A DNA stretch of 64,000 bases from contig DATAZE010000062.1 of assembly GCA_036272195.1 (NCBI GenBank), positions 116,162 through 180,161 on the forward strand, given 5' to 3'. The notes under the pieces were generated by a model, which worked only from the letters and a program-made list of their open reading frames with translations, searched no databases and was not told where the DNA came from. Positions 6,446-16,917 of the stretch are shown here, piece by piece. The position numbers and the translations under genes are program-made. Numbering within the stretch: position 1 is the stretch's first letter; the number at the start of each line of letters is the position of its first letter. Source of the stretch: DASXHY01 sp036272195 (lineage in GTDB: Bacteria; Verrucomicrobiota; Verrucomicrobiia; Limisphaerales; DASXHY01).

Positions 6446-7806
6446 GTTTAAATTTCGCGATTTTTTCGCGACGCCGCGCCGGAAATGATCTCTTCCGGTG
6501 CGGTATCGCTTTGACGGCGTTGCTTGCGTGGCAGAGCTCGCGCGGGCAACAGGTCCCTGCTACCAACCCGCCCCCAGCAAGCATTCCCGCGATCAATACA
6601 AATGCCGCGACGCTTCCTCAAACCACAAACATTCTCGCAACTGCGACCAATTCGGATAGCCCTTTGCCGCCCGTTGTAAGAGCTTCCAGCCTGATTGGCC
6701 AAATGGAATCCCGGCTGGAAGAAGCGAAGCACCTGCGGCTGATGCGCCAGCCCGTCATTGCGGAACCGATCCTTATCGGCCTGCTCGCGGAAGGCACGCC
6801 GGAGAATATTCAACAAGCGGCGCTGCTGGAACTCGCCGCCGCCGCGCAGGACGAAAACGACCTGGTTCGCGCCCAGCAAATTGACGCGCAATTCATCGGT
6901 CGCTGGTCGAATGATCGGCGTATTCCGGAAGTCTATCTCAACCAGGGGCAGTTGTTTCGCCAGATGGGCGTGAACAGCCTGGCATTGGCGAAGTTTTACA
7001 GCGTCATGACCGCGGCGCTGGCGTTGAAAAACGACGATTTGGATTATTATCAGAAGCTGGTGCTGGACGCGCAGATGGAGATTGCGGAAACGCATTATCA
7101 ATCGGGCCATTTCGCGGACGCGGCCGACTTTTTCGCCCGTTTGCTCAAGCAGGGCAACCCGGCACTGAACCGGCCGGAAATCCAATTTCGCCTCGTGCGT
7201 TCGCTGCAGGCCACCGGCAATCACAGCGAGACTGCGGCGCAGGCGCGGGATTTTCTCTCGCATTTTTCCGATTCGCCTAATGAACCCGAAGTGCGTTTTT
7301 GCCTCGCCCAGGCTTTGAAGGAAATGGGCCAAAACAATGAATCGCTCCAACAAGTGCTGGCGCTGTTGAAGGGACAAAAAGGCCAGGCGAAAGATCATCC
7401 CGAGGTCTGGGCTTACTGGCAGCAACGCACCGGCAATGAAATTGCCAATCAGCTTTTCCGTGAAGGCGATTACCCCAAGGCGCTCGATGTCTACCTGAAC
7501 CTCCAGCAAATCGACCGCACGCCCGCGTGGCAATTGCCGGTGGGCTACCAGATCGGCATGACCTATGAGCGGCTGCTCCAGCCGCAAATGGCCGTCCAGA
7601 CTTACAGCAACATCATCAGCCGGGAGCCGGAACTCGGCACGAATGCCGCGCCGGGCCTGAAGGCAATCCTCGAAATGGCGCGCTGGCGAATGAATTTCAT
7701 CCACTGGCAAGGCCACGCGGATACCGTTAACCAGGGCCTTTCCATTGAGTCTCCATCCGTGAGCGCTGCCAGCAAACCCAACCCGGCCACGACTGCCATG
7801 CAATGA
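6442..7806 (+). CDS. Exported TPR-repeat protein
   Basis: A 454-residue protein with a signal-peptide-like N-terminus (ending about residue 35 at SSRGQQ), a short Pro/Thr-rich linker, then helical repeats of TPR type from about residue 90 to 420. Examples are the helices around VYLNQGQLFRQMGVNSLALAK, HYQSGHFADAADFFARLLKQ and LFREGDYPKALDVYLNLQQ. It resembles periplasmic TPR scaffold proteins. Start and stop both overlap their neighbours by 4 nt (ATGA), so it forms a tight unit with the genes at 5939 and 7803. Its function is unknown; by architecture it should be a protein-binding platform. Confidence 0.75.
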   Translation: MSLNFAIFSRRRAGNDLFRCGIALTALLAWQSSRGQQVPATNPPPASIPAINTNAATLPQTTNILATATNSDSPLPPVVRASSLIGQMESRLEEAKHLRLMRQPVIAEPILIGLLAEGTPENIQQAALLELAAAAQDENDLVRAQQIDAQFIGRWSNDRRIPEVYLNQGQLFRQMGVNSLALAKFYSVMTAALALKNDDLDYYQKLVLDAQMEIAETHYQSGHFADAADFFARLLKQGNPALNRPEIQFRLVRSLQATGNHSETAAQARDFLSHFSDSPNEPEVRFCLAQALKEMGQNNESLQQVLALLKGQKGQAKDHPEVWAYWQQRTGNEIANQLFREGDYPKALDVYLNLQQIDRTPAWQLPVGYQIGMTYERLLQPQMAVQTYSNIISREPELGTNAAPGLKAILEMARWRMNFIHWQGHADTVNQGLSIESPSVSAASKPNPATTAMQ

Positions 7807-8240
7807 GCACCCCCCTTCCCTTCGCGATTGAAATGATTTCCGATTTGCAGACCTACCTGGGCATCTGCGATGAGGCGCTGGCGCTGGCCACCCACGAGAA
7901 CCAGGCGTTGACCGGCCTGGGCGAATATCAGCCCTTCGATTTTTTTCAACGGAGAACAAGCTTGCTTCCACGGTTGGAAAATGCTCTCGTACGGCTACGC
8001 AAGTGGCGGGAAATTTGGCAGCGCGTCCCGACTGAAGAACGCGCCTCCTGTTCCGAAGTGAAAGTGTTGTTTCAATCCGTTCAAGGTCTGTTGATGAAGC
8101 TGTTGCTGCTGGACCGTGAAAACCAGCAAGCATTGCTGCGGCGCGGCCTTGTCCCCCCGCGCCACCTCGCCACCGCCGCGACTGCGGCCCCGCAGCCCAA
8201 CTACGTCGCGAACGTTTACAAGCGCCATACCTCAAGCTGA
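7803..8240 (+). CDS. Helical protein, possibly a flagellar export chaperone
   Basis: A 145-residue, probably all-helical cytoplasmic protein. The C-terminal part LLMKLLLLDRENQQALLRRG resembles the last helix of FlgN/FliT-type chaperones (a LLxxDRENQxLL pattern), and the length fits. The middle holds a basic helix (LENALVRLRKWREIW). It starts within the stop of the TPR gene and precedes the sigma-54 regulator by 3 nt. A separate FlgN candidate exists at 40765, so this could be a second chaperone such as a FliS or FliT analogue. That is inference from pattern and position only. Confidence 0.45.
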   Translation: MSTPLPFAIEMISDLQTYLGICDEALALATHENQALTGLGEYQPFDFFQRRTSLLPRLENALVRLRKWREIWQRVPTEERASCSEVKVLFQSVQGLLMKLLLLDRENQQALLRRGLVPPRHLATAATAAPQPNYVANVYKRHTSS

Positions 8241-8243
8241 TTT

Positions 8244-9656
<1,413 letters not shown>

Positions 9657-9737
9657 GTGGCACGGGCGTCCCGCCCGTGTGTTTCAATCAGAGTTTTAAA
9701 CTTCGGCTCCATCGCACGAGCGAAATGCCCGTGCCAC
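9657..9737. repeat. GTGGCACGGGCG dispersed palindromic repeat
   Basis: The element begins GTGGCACGGGC (9657-9667) and ends with its exact inverse (9727-9737). An inner perfect stem, CACGGGCG-TCC-CGCCCGTG (9661-9679), could act as a terminator hairpin for the regulator gene. The same element recurs at 46132-46191 and, shortened, inside flhF at 32134-32175. Confidence 0.8.
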
Positions 9738-9844
9738 TACAGTACCAGACAAACTTGCCTATCGCCCTCGTCGTCCCGGTAACATTTTCCCACCCGGCGC
9801 TTTAGTCCCTTCGTAATCCTTCGATTTTAGGCGTTTTTTGCCGC

Positions 9845-9860
9845 TGGCACTGCCGTTGCT
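9845..9860 (+). promoter_or_regulatory. Sigma-54 promoter of the flgB operon
   Basis: TGGCAC-N5-TTGCT with GG and GC exactly ten nucleotides apart matches the -24/-12 consensus almost perfectly. The expected start is near 9871, about 12 nt before the flgB ATG at 9884. It continues AAACAGG, exactly as the flgF site does. Confidence 0.85.
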
Positions 9861-9883
9861 AAACAGGCCAAAAACGCATTGCG

Positions 9884-10267
9884 ATGATCGAAGCACTGTT
9901 CAACCAACCGAACTATCTGGCGGCCAAAAAGACGCTGGATGCCGTGGCCGTGCGCCAGGAAGCGATCGCGAGCAACATCGCGAACCTGGAAACGCCCGGT
10001 TACAAGCGCATTGATCTCGCGCCGTCGTTTCGCACCGAATTGGACCGCGCCTGCGCCACCGGGGATCCCCAGCAGCTCGCCGCGCTTAAACCGACTCTCG
10101 CCCCTGATCCAACCGCAATGCCGAACAGCCGCGATGGCAATACCGTCAGCCTCGAAAACGAGATGATGCAACTCAACCAGAACACCATGACGCATACGCT
10201 CGAATCGCAAATGCTCAGCAGCATGTTGCTCCGGTTGAAAATGGCCATTACCGGCAAATCCTCCTGA
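9884..10267 (+). CDS. flgB: Flagellar proximal rod protein FlgB
   Basis: A 127-residue rod protein. It carries the rod/hook N-terminal signature ASNIANLETPGYKRIDL (residues about 27-43) and the C-terminal helix expected of FlgB (MMQLNQNTMTHTLESQMLSSMLLRLKMAI, shown in part). FlgB forms the innermost rod in the periplasm next to FliE and is secreted through the flagellar export gate without a cleaved signal. It is the first gene after the sigma-54 promoter at 9845 and starts the long fli/flg operon that runs to flhB. Length is normal for the family. Confidence 0.95.
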   Translation: MIEALFNQPNYLAAKKTLDAVAVRQEAIASNIANLETPGYKRIDLAPSFRTELDRACATGDPQQLAALKPTLAPDPTAMPNSRDGNTVSLENEMMQLNQNTMTHTLESQMLSSMLLRLKMAITGKSS

Positions 10268-10272
10268 TTCTT

Positions 10273-10701
10273 ATGATTGAGCCTCTTTCAGGAATTCAAA
10301 ACACCGCCGCCGCGCTGGACGCCGAACGCACGCGGCTCGATGTCATTTCAGAGAACATCGCCAACGCCAACACCACGCGCGGCATCGACGGCAAACCTTA
10401 CCAGCGCAAAGTGGTCGTGTTCGAAACCGCCATGCAACAAGCGATGGGCGGTGACAATGCCAATTCCGCCCCCACCTTGCGCGTCGCGCGCATCGAGAAC
10501 GACAAGCGCCCGCCAATCCAGGTGTATGAGCCGGGCAATCCTGACGCCGACGCGCGCGGGATGGTCGCCATGCCGAACATCAACGTTCACGAAGAAATGG
10601 CCGACTTGATTTCGGCCTCACGCGCTTTTGAAGCCAACCTGGCGGTCATCAAGAATGAGAAATCCATGGCCATGCAAACGCTGGCCATCGGGAAACATTG
10701 A
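10273..10701 (+). CDS. flgC: Flagellar proximal rod protein FlgC
   Basis: A 142-residue rod protein. Seen: the N-terminal segment LDVISENIANANTTRG, the middle RKVVVFE, and the C-terminal region NINVHEEMADLISASRAFEANL followed by KSMAMQTLAIGK, which is diagnostic for FlgC. It polymerises after FlgB in the proximal rod. It is 5 nt downstream of flgB and in the flgB-flgC-fliE order seen in most bacteria. Confidence 0.96.
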   Translation: MIEPLSGIQNTAAALDAERTRLDVISENIANANTTRGIDGKPYQRKVVVFETAMQQAMGGDNANSAPTLRVARIENDKRPPIQVYEPGNPDADARGMVAMPNINVHEEMADLISASRAFEANLAVIKNEKSMAMQTLAIGKH

Positions 10702-10730
10702 TTCATGAATTGATTTTAACCTGACGCTCC

Positions 10731-11090
10731 ATGTCTCCTCTCTCGGCAATCCCACCCATGTCCAGCTTCGGCATCATGCCAGGCTCGGATGTTGTGCGGC
10801 CGATGCCCGGAATGGACGCGCCGACGCCAATAAGCCAGCCCGGAGAAGTGACTCCCGGCCAGCCCGCCGATGAATCGTTCGGCAACGTCCTCGGCCGTTT
10901 CGTTTCGGACGTGAATATGAAGCAGAACGCGGCATCGGAAGCCGTGAGCGGTTTGCAGAGCGGCCAAGGCGTTCCGTTGCACCAGGCGGTCATCGCAATG
11001 GAAGAAGCGAATGTATCGTTCCAGTTGATGGTCGAGGTGCGCAATAAACTCTTGGATTCGTATCAGGAAATCATGCGGATGCAGATATGA
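10731..11090 (+). CDS. fliE: Flagellar MS-ring/rod junction protein FliE
   Basis: A 119-residue protein that links the MS ring to the rod. The C-terminal half carries the FliE signature: FGNVLGRFVSDVNMKQNAA, then LHQAVIAMEEANVSFQLMVEVRNKLLDSYQEIMRMQI (split here by position, residues about 83-119). The N-terminal 50 residues are Pro- and Met-rich and non-conserved. It follows flgC by 29 nt and precedes a repeat-containing gap before fliF. Confidence 0.93.
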   Translation: MSPLSAIPPMSSFGIMPGSDVVRPMPGMDAPTPISQPGEVTPGQPADESFGNVLGRFVSDVNMKQNAASEAVSGLQSGQGVPLHQAVIAMEEANVSFQLMVEVRNKLLDSYQEIMRMQI

Positions 11091-11127
11091 AGAACAACCC
11101 GTTAAACAGGTTAAATCCATTGAATCA

Positions 11128-11163
11128 GTTAAATGAGGCGCTCCAGGGCGAACCTCATTTAAC
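11128..11163. terminator. Hairpin in the fliE-fliF gap
   Basis: GTTAAATGAGG and CCTCATTTAAC form a perfect 11-bp stem around a 14-nt loop. No T-run follows. It lies within an array of GTTAAA-containing units (11098-11195). The 18-mer at 11155-11172 recurs exactly at 23118-23135. It could be an attenuator, a processing site, or simply a repeat. Confidence 0.45.
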
Positions 11164-11202
11164 TCATTTAACAAGTTACTTATTTAACGTTTCGAAACTT
11201 TC

Positions 11203-12840
11203 ATGAATCAAAACCTTTCCAAGCTCGGCGGCCAATTGCGGGATATCTGGGCGCAACTCGGCGCCGGCCAGCGTCTCACGGTCGGCGCGGCTACGTTCGT
11301 TCTCGCCGCCGGCCTCGCGGCTATCGCGTTCTGGTCGTCACACGGTGATTACGGCCTGCTCTACGGCCGCCTCTCCGACGCCGAGGCTTCCAAAGTCATC
11401 GCCGCGCTGGACGACGCCAAGGTTCCTTACAAAATTGGCGCGGGCGGCGGTTCCATCATGGTGCCGGCGGACAAAGTTTACACCATGCGCATGCAACTCG
11501 CCGGGCGCGGCATTCCGCAGGGCGACGGCGTGGGCTTCGAAATTTTTGACAAGCAGAATTTCGGCATTTCGGATTTTGTGCAGCGCGCGAATTACGTGCG
11601 CGCCGTGCAGGGTGAGTTGAGCCGCACCATCGGCCAGATCGACGAGGTTGAATCCGCGCGCGTCATGATTGTGCTGCCGGAAAATCGCCTGCTGCTCGAC
11701 AAGGACAAATATCCGACCGCGTCGGTATTCGTGCACGTGCGCGGCAACTCGCAGCTTCAGCCGCAATCCATCAACTCCATCCGTTTCCTGGTCGCCAATT
11801 CCGTCGAGGGCCTCAAGCCAAACCACGTCACCGTGGTGGACAACCTCGGCAATGTGCTTTCGGAAAACAGCGACAACGATTCGCTTTCCGGCCTGACCAG
11901 CACGCAATTGGCGGCGCGGCGCAACCTGGAACAGTATCTCGGCAAAAAAGCGCAGGACATGCTCGAAAAAGTCCTCGGGCCCGGACAAGCCATTGTGCGC
12001 GTGTCCGCGGAAATCAATTACGACACCATTGTCCGCAACGAGATAAAATTTGACCCGGACGGCCAGGTGATCCGTTCCCAGACCAAGAACGACGAAAACA
12101 CGGATTCCATGACCGCCACGCCCTCCGGCCCCGTGGGCATTTCCGCGAACACCGCCACCGATACGAACGCCACCCAAACCGCAGCCGCGCCCGTCACCAA
12201 TTCCAAGAATCGCACGAGCACCACCAAAGTTGAGTACGAAATCGGCAAGACCACCAGCGACACCACGCTCGCGCCGGGCGGCATCAAACGCCTCTCCGTC
12301 GCCGTAACCGTGGCCTCGAAGATGGAGGGTGCCGGCACAGACCGCAAGGTGGTGAATCGCACGCCGGAGGAAATCGACAAGTTACGCCGCATCGTGACCA
12401 GCGCGGTGGGCATTGAAACGGGCACGGATAATACCCGTGGCGACGCCATCACGCTCGAAGAACTGCCGTTCAACGACCAGTTCGCGGCGGACCTCACACA
12501 CGAATTGGATTTGCAGCAAAAACATGACATGTGGTGGAACCTCGCCCGCAATTCAGTTTACCCCGTGCTCGGCCTCATCGCGCTGGTCATTCTGCTGCGC
12601 CTCTTTAAACGCACACCGATCCAGGAGATTCCGATTGGTATCCCGGTCGGCCGGTTGATGGCTCATGCGAATGGCCACGGTAATGGCAATGGAAATGGCA
12701 ACGGCCACAAAGCCGCGTCGTTCGAAGAACCCGGGATCGTGACCGTCGAAGTGCTCAATCGTCTCATAAAAGAGAATCCCACGAACATGACTCAGGCAAT
12801 TCGTGACTGGATGAACAAGGGCCGCACACCGGAGAATTAA
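11203..12840 (+). CDS. fliF: Flagellar MS-ring protein FliF
   Basis: A 545-residue inner-membrane ring protein. The first transmembrane segment is at about residues 27-46 (VGAATFVLAAGLAAIAFW). The ring-building motifs include YGLLYGRLSDAEASKVI, the YVRAVQGELSRTIGQID segment and the RVMIVLPE strand. The second transmembrane segment is near residue 450 (PVLGLIALVILLRLF). The C-terminal tail ends TQAIRDWMNKGRTPEN, the FliG-binding region. A Gly/Asn run (HGNGNGNGNGH) precedes the tail. It assembles first in the basal body and houses the export gate. fliG follows after 2 nt. Confidence 0.97.
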   Translation: MNQNLSKLGGQLRDIWAQLGAGQRLTVGAATFVLAAGLAAIAFWSSHGDYGLLYGRLSDAEASKVIAALDDAKVPYKIGAGGGSIMVPADKVYTMRMQLAGRGIPQGDGVGFEIFDKQNFGISDFVQRANYVRAVQGELSRTIGQIDEVESARVMIVLPENRLLLDKDKYPTASVFVHVRGNSQLQPQSINSIRFLVANSVEGLKPNHVTVVDNLGNVLSENSDNDSLSGLTSTQLAARRNLEQYLGKKAQDMLEKVLGPGQAIVRVSAEINYDTIVRNEIKFDPDGQVIRSQTKNDENTDSMTATPSGPVGISANTATDTNATQTAAAPVTNSKNRTSTTKVEYEIGKTTSDTTLAPGGIKRLSVAVTVASKMEGAGTDRKVVNRTPEEIDKLRRIVTSAVGIETGTDNTRGDAITLEELPFNDQFAADLTHELDLQQKHDMWWNLARNSVYPVLGLIALVILLRLFKRTPIQEIPIGIPVGRLMAHANGHGNGNGNGNGHKAASFEEPGIVTVEVLNRLIKENPTNMTQAIRDWMNKGRTPEN

Positions 12841-12842
12841 TC

Positions 12843-13886
12843 ATGCCTGCCACCGAAATATCACCTGAAGCCGCCGAAAACGGCGAGTTGAACAAAACCC
12901 AGAAGCTCGCCGCGCTGCTCGTCATGCTCGGGCCCGACAGCGCCGGCCAGATCCTCAAACAATTTCAACCGCGCGAAATTGAATCCATCTCGAGGGAGAT
13001 GGCGCGTTTCAATCTCATCTCGCGGGAACAGCAGCAGGATATTCTTGCCGATTTTTCCGAGGTCGCGGTCGCGGCCAGCACCTCCATTTCCGCCGGACTC
13101 GATGTCACCCGCAGCACGCTTGAAAAGGCCATTGGCAGCTTCAAAGCCAGCGATGTCATGGGCCGGGTCGCGCCCACGCGCTCGCAAGTTGGCGCGATGC
13201 AGGACATCGCCGAAATGGACACGCGCCATATCGTGAATCTCATTCGCGACGAACAAATTCAAACCATCGCGTTTGTAGTCAGCTTTCTTTCGCCGGAAAA
13301 AGCCGGCCAGGTGCTCGGCCTGCTGCGCATGGATCAACGCGACCAGGTCATCGAACGCCTCGCGATGCTCGCGCCGACGCCGATTGAAGTGACCGAGCGC
13401 GTCGTGGCGGTGTTGAACGCGAAACTAGGCGTGAAACAGACGCGCGCGCTCACGCAGACCGGCGGCGTGACACCCGCGGCAGACATTCTCAATGCGATGG
13501 ACAAAACGGTCAGCCGCGAGTTGCTCGCCAAGATAGAAGAGCGCAACCAGGAGTTGTGCGCGTCCATCCGCAAGAAAATGTTCACCTTCGAGGATCTGTT
13601 GCTGCTCAAGCCGCAGTCCATCCAGCGCATCATGCGCGAGACGGATATGCGCGACCTCACGCTCGCGCTCAAGAAAGCCACCGATCCGCTCAAAAAGCTC
13701 ATGCTTTCCAACATCTCCCGCCGCGCCGCCGAAACTGTCCAGGAGGAAATGTCCTTCCTCGGCCAGGTCAAGTTGCGCGATGTCGAAGCCGCCCAGTTCC
13801 GCATCATTGACGCGGTACGCAAACTCGAGGCGGAAGGAGAAATCGATTTGGACGAAGCACGGGGCAACGAATATGAAATGGTCTGA
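12843..13886 (+). CDS. fliG: Flagellar motor switch protein FliG
   Basis: A 347-residue rotor protein of the C-ring. It has the N-terminal FliF-binding domain (LNKTQKLAALLVMLGPDSAG), the armadillo middle domain with QTIAFVVSFLSPEKAGQVL, and the torque-generating C-terminal domain with FTFEDLLLLKPQSIQRIMRE. The charged torque helix follows. It interacts with FliF above, FliM below and MotA at the side. Start and spacing fit translation coupled to fliF, and its 3' end overlaps fliH by 14 nt. Confidence 0.97.
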   Translation: MPATEISPEAAENGELNKTQKLAALLVMLGPDSAGQILKQFQPREIESISREMARFNLISREQQQDILADFSEVAVAASTSISAGLDVTRSTLEKAIGSFKASDVMGRVAPTRSQVGAMQDIAEMDTRHIVNLIRDEQIQTIAFVVSFLSPEKAGQVLGLLRMDQRDQVIERLAMLAPTPIEVTERVVAVLNAKLGVKQTRALTQTGGVTPAADILNAMDKTVSRELLAKIEERNQELCASIRKKMFTFEDLLLLKPQSIQRIMRETDMRDLTLALKKATDPLKKLMLSNISRRAAETVQEEMSFLGQVKLRDVEAAQFRIIDAVRKLEAEGEIDLDEARGNEYEMV

Positions 13887-14457
13887 ATCCATCCCTTTCA
13901 ACCAGCCATTGCACGATGTGCGTGTGCTCGCGAATTCACCGTCGCAGGATTGGACCGAGCATCTGCGCGAGCGGGAGCAGGCCGCCTACGAGCGGGGCCG
14001 CCACGAGGGCGAAGATTCGCTGCGCCAACAACTCATCGATCAACGCAACGAAATGGGAGGCGCACTCAACAACGTCATCGAATCCTTGCGTAAAGCCGTG
14101 CCGCAGCTCGTGCAGGAAAGCGAAAGCGCCCTGATCCAGATCGCGCTCGAGTCCGCGCAAAAAGTTGTCGCCGGGTTGCCCATCACCGCGAAAATGGTGG
14201 ACGCCGTCGTACGCGAAGCGTTGCAGCAAGTTGAAGATACCGGGGAAGTCACCATCCAACTGCATCCTGACGACCTCGCACTATTGCGGAAGCAAAAGAC
14301 AAAAACCCTCGAAAGCGCGCCCGAATCGGGTCCCTTGCGGTTTGTAGGGTCGGCGGAAGTCACCCGTGGCGGCTGCCTGGTGCAGACGCGTTTCGGCATC
14401 ATCGATGCCCGCCGCGAAACAAAATTTGAACAGCTTCAAGAAGCCGCCGCTGCATGA
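13873..14457 (+). CDS. fliH: Flagellar export ATPase regulator FliH
   Basis: A 194-residue stator protein of the flagellar type III ATPase complex. The start MKWSESIPFNQPLHD keeps the conserved Trp-containing N-terminus that anchors FliH to the export apparatus. A helical region with AAYERGRHEGEDSLRQQL follows, then a C-terminal domain resembling the delta subunit of F-type ATPases (SALIQIALESAQKVV, and RGGCLVQTRFGIIDAR). The frame is open to 13780, but the added residues would overlap fliG, so the ATG at 13873 is chosen. It overlaps both neighbours, indicating tight coupling with fliG and fliI. Confidence 0.92.
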   Translation: MKWSESIPFNQPLHDVRVLANSPSQDWTEHLREREQAAYERGRHEGEDSLRQQLIDQRNEMGGALNNVIESLRKAVPQLVQESESALIQIALESAQKVVAGLPITAKMVDAVVREALQQVEDTGEVTIQLHPDDLALLRKQKTKTLESAPESGPLRFVGSAEVTRGGCLVQTRFGIIDARRETKFEQLQEAAAA

Positions 14458-15827
14458 AAACCACCCTTCCCTGCTCTTCAAATCGGCTGAATTCCGCGCT
14501 CCAACGTGTGCGCGGTGCAAGTGTCACAGAAACTTGCGGGCGCGTGGTTCAATTGATTGGGCTCGTCGTGGAGTCCGAAGGACCGGTCGCCGCTGTCGGC
14601 GAAGTTTGCCGCATCCGCTCCGCGCATCACGACGGTGACACGCTCGCGGAAGTGGTTGGTTTCCGGAATAATCATTTGCTCCTGATGCCTCTTGGCGAAA
14701 TTCGCGGCATTCATCCGGGCAGCGAAGTCATTGCCACCGGTATGCCGCTGCGAGTCGGCGTGGGCGCCGCGCTCAAGGGCCGCGTCATCGATGGCCTCGG
14801 AAATCCGCTCGATAATTTAGGTCCCATCGCGACCCAGCAGACCGCCGGCTTAAACCTGCGTCCGCCTCATCCGCTCAAGCGCCAACGCATTCACGATACT
14901 TTCCAAACCGGCATCAAGGCGCTGGATACGTTCACGCCCTGCGGACGCGGCCAGCGGCTCGGCATTTTCGCCGGTAGCGGCGTCGGCAAATCCACCTTGC
15001 TCGGCATGATCGCTTCGCAAGCCGAAGCGGATGTAAACGTCATTGCGCTGATCGGCGAACGTGGCCGCGAAGTGCGTGAGTTCCTCGAACGCGACCTGGA
15101 TGAACGCGGCCGGCGCAAATCAGTCGTGGTGGTGGTCACTTCGAACGAGCCCGCGTTGAACCGCGTCAAAGGCGCGTTTCTCGCAATGGCCATTGCCGAA
15201 TATTTTCGCGATGCCGGACAAAATGTTATGTTGATGATGGATTCCGTCACGCGTTTCGCGATGGCACAACGGGAAATCGGGCTCGCCGTCGGCGAACCGC
15301 CCAGCTCGCGCGGCTACACGCCTTCAGTCTTTTCGTTGTTGCCGCAACTGCTTGAACGCGCCGGGACCGGCGAGCAAGGCTCCATTACCGGATTGTTCAC
15401 CGTGCTCGTCGAGGCGGATGATATGAACGATCCCATCGCCGATGCCGTCCGCTCGATTCTTGATGGCCACGTGGTCCTCACCCGGGAATTGGCCACGCAA
15501 AACCATTATCCCGCGATTGACGTGCTGGAAAGTGTGAGCCGCTTGAACCGCGATTTGCTCCAACCGCCGCAGATTGAACTTACCGCTGCCGCGCGCGAAC
15601 ATCTGGCTACTTATCGGAAAAACCAGGACTTGATCAACATCGGCGCATATCCGGCCGGGAGCAGCGCCGCGATTGACCAGGCGATTGCGTTGCACGAACC
15701 GTTGAACCGGTTTCTCCGCCAGTCCGTGACCGAAGGTTTCAACCATACCCAAAGCTGGTCGATGCTGAAGCAGATTTTATCTCAGCCGGTGACTCCGCCC
15801 GCAAAAAATCCACTCCCTAAAAAATAA
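14454..15827 (+). CDS. fliI: Flagellum-specific ATPase FliI
   Basis: A 457-residue ATPase of the type III export apparatus, related to the F1 beta subunit. Seen: the P-loop AGSGVGKST at residues 173-181, the ALIGERGREVREFLE segment, the Walker B region VMLMMDSVTRFAMAQREIG, and GSITGLFTVLVEADDMNDP, which distinguishes FliI and its secretion relatives. It powers substrate unfolding with FliH and FliJ. Its start overlaps the fliH stop by 4 nt. The length is normal. Confidence 0.97.
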   Translation: MKTTLPCSSNRLNSALQRVRGASVTETCGRVVQLIGLVVESEGPVAAVGEVCRIRSAHHDGDTLAEVVGFRNNHLLLMPLGEIRGIHPGSEVIATGMPLRVGVGAALKGRVIDGLGNPLDNLGPIATQQTAGLNLRPPHPLKRQRIHDTFQTGIKALDTFTPCGRGQRLGIFAGSGVGKSTLLGMIASQAEADVNVIALIGERGREVREFLERDLDERGRRKSVVVVVTSNEPALNRVKGAFLAMAIAEYFRDAGQNVMLMMDSVTRFAMAQREIGLAVGEPPSSRGYTPSVFSLLPQLLERAGTGEQGSITGLFTVLVEADDMNDPIADAVRSILDGHVVLTRELATQNHYPAIDVLESVSRLNRDLLQPPQIELTAAAREHLATYRKNQDLINIGAYPAGSSAAIDQAIALHEPLNRFLRQSVTEGFNHTQSWSMLKQILSQPVTPPAKNPLPKK

Positions 15828-15833
15828 CCCACC

Positions 15834-16307
15834 ATGAAACGTTTCCACTTCTCTCTTTCCGCGTTATCCGTGCTGCGCGAGCAGCAGGAACAGGCCGCGC
15901 AAAAAAAATACTCTGATGCGCTCCGCACCTGTGAAGAAGCCGCCGGCCGCGTGCAAGTCGCGAGCCGTGAATTGATGACGGGTTGGCAGGATCTCAACGG
16001 CAAGCTCAGCGCCGGCGTCCCGGCGGTGGAATTTCTCCGCTCGCGCGCCTGGTGCAACGTGCTCGAACTGCGCCTCAAGGAACGCGCCGCCGCGCTGGAA
16101 CAGGCGCGCCTGAAAGTTGACGCCGTCTGGCAGGAAATGCTCGTGGCCACCCGCGATCGTGAATCACTCGACCGTTTTCACAATAAAAAACGCCGCGCGT
16201 ACGATCGCGACGTGCAACGCCGGGAGCAGAAGGAAATGGACGAATTGGCCATCCAACTCGCCGCCACGCCCGGACCGCTCCAACCACAACCGCAAACCAG
16301 AGCTTAA
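15834..16307 (+). CDS. fliJ: Flagellar export protein FliJ
   Basis: A 157-residue coiled-coil protein right after fliI. The start MKRFHFSLSALSVLREQQEQ is typical of FliJ (K-F-x-F-x-L-x-x-L-L-x-x-R). The remainder is a long charged helical hairpin, with LELRLKERAAALEQARLKVD near the turn and RREQKEMDELAIQLA at the end. FliJ sits in the centre of the FliI hexamer and escorts chaperones. Sequence conservation in this family is low, so the call depends on position as well as pattern. Confidence 0.88.
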   Translation: MKRFHFSLSALSVLREQQEQAAQKKYSDALRTCEEAAGRVQVASRELMTGWQDLNGKLSAGVPAVEFLRSRAWCNVLELRLKERAAALEQARLKVDAVWQEMLVATRDRESLDRFHNKKRRAYDRDVQRREQKEMDELAIQLAATPGPLQPQPQTRA

Positions 16308-16319
16308 GCAACAAAGATT

Positions 16320-16916
16320 ATGGTTCGTTTCCTACAATCAGCCTGGGCAGCCATGTTTATCGGCGGCCTCCTTTTTCTCGCCACCACTGCCGCGATGTTG
16401 AAGCCCATGAAGTTCGAGGGCGCGGGCGACACCGCTGTTCAAACCGTAAAAGCCGGCGGCAACGAGCCGTCGTGGAAATTCCGCAACCCGGAAATGGACC
16501 AGTGGATTGAGGAGATCAAACAGGAGAAAGAGGCCTTGAACGCGCGTGAACAGCAATTGAAGGACCTCGAAACGCGGCTTAACGCGGAACGCCAGGAAAT
16601 TTTTGCGGCGACGCAGACGGTTTACCAGTTGCAAACCGATTTTGATAAAAATGTCGTGCGGCTCAATTCGCAGGACGCGAATAATCTCAAGCGCCAGGCC
16701 AAATTGCTCTCCTCCATGTCACCTGAAGGCGCGTCAGCGACGTTGAGCCAGATGAACGATGACGACGTGGTGCGGATACTTTTCACAATGAAAGCGGATG
16801 ACGCGAGCCTGGCCCTCGACACGCTCAGCAAAGGCGGAAAAGACCAGGCCAGACGCGCGGCGACAATCATCGAGCGCATGCGCCGCACCATGCCATCCAC
16901 CACCACCACACCTTAG
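16320..16916 (+). CDS. MotE-like flagellar protein (MgtE-N-type domain)
   Basis: A 198-residue protein with an N-terminal membrane anchor (SAWAAMFIGGLLFLATTAAML), a periplasmic coiled coil (IKQEKEALNAREQQLKDLETR), and a C-terminal helical domain with SSMSPEGASATLSQMNDDDVVRILFTM, resembling the MgtE N-terminal fold. This architecture matches the MotE/FliJ-neighbour family, which chaperones or stabilises motor proteins. The gene lies between fliJ and fliK, where such genes are found. The exact role in this organism is not established. Confidence 0.75.
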   Translation: MVRFLQSAWAAMFIGGLLFLATTAAMLKPMKFEGAGDTAVQTVKAGGNEPSWKFRNPEMDQWIEEIKQEKEALNAREQQLKDLETRLNAERQEIFAATQTVYQLQTDFDKNVVRLNSQDANNLKRQAKLLSSMSPEGASATLSQMNDDDVVRILFTMKADDASLALDTLSKGGKDQARRAATIIERMRRTMPSTTTTP

Positions 16917-16917
16917 A

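Noticed and set aside
6448..8235. Long minus-strand open frame (595 codons) across the TPR and chaperone-like genes
   Set aside because: It is antisense to two well-supported genes, its translation is Arg/Gly/Ala-rich without recognisable motifs, and it arises from GC-rich codon positions.
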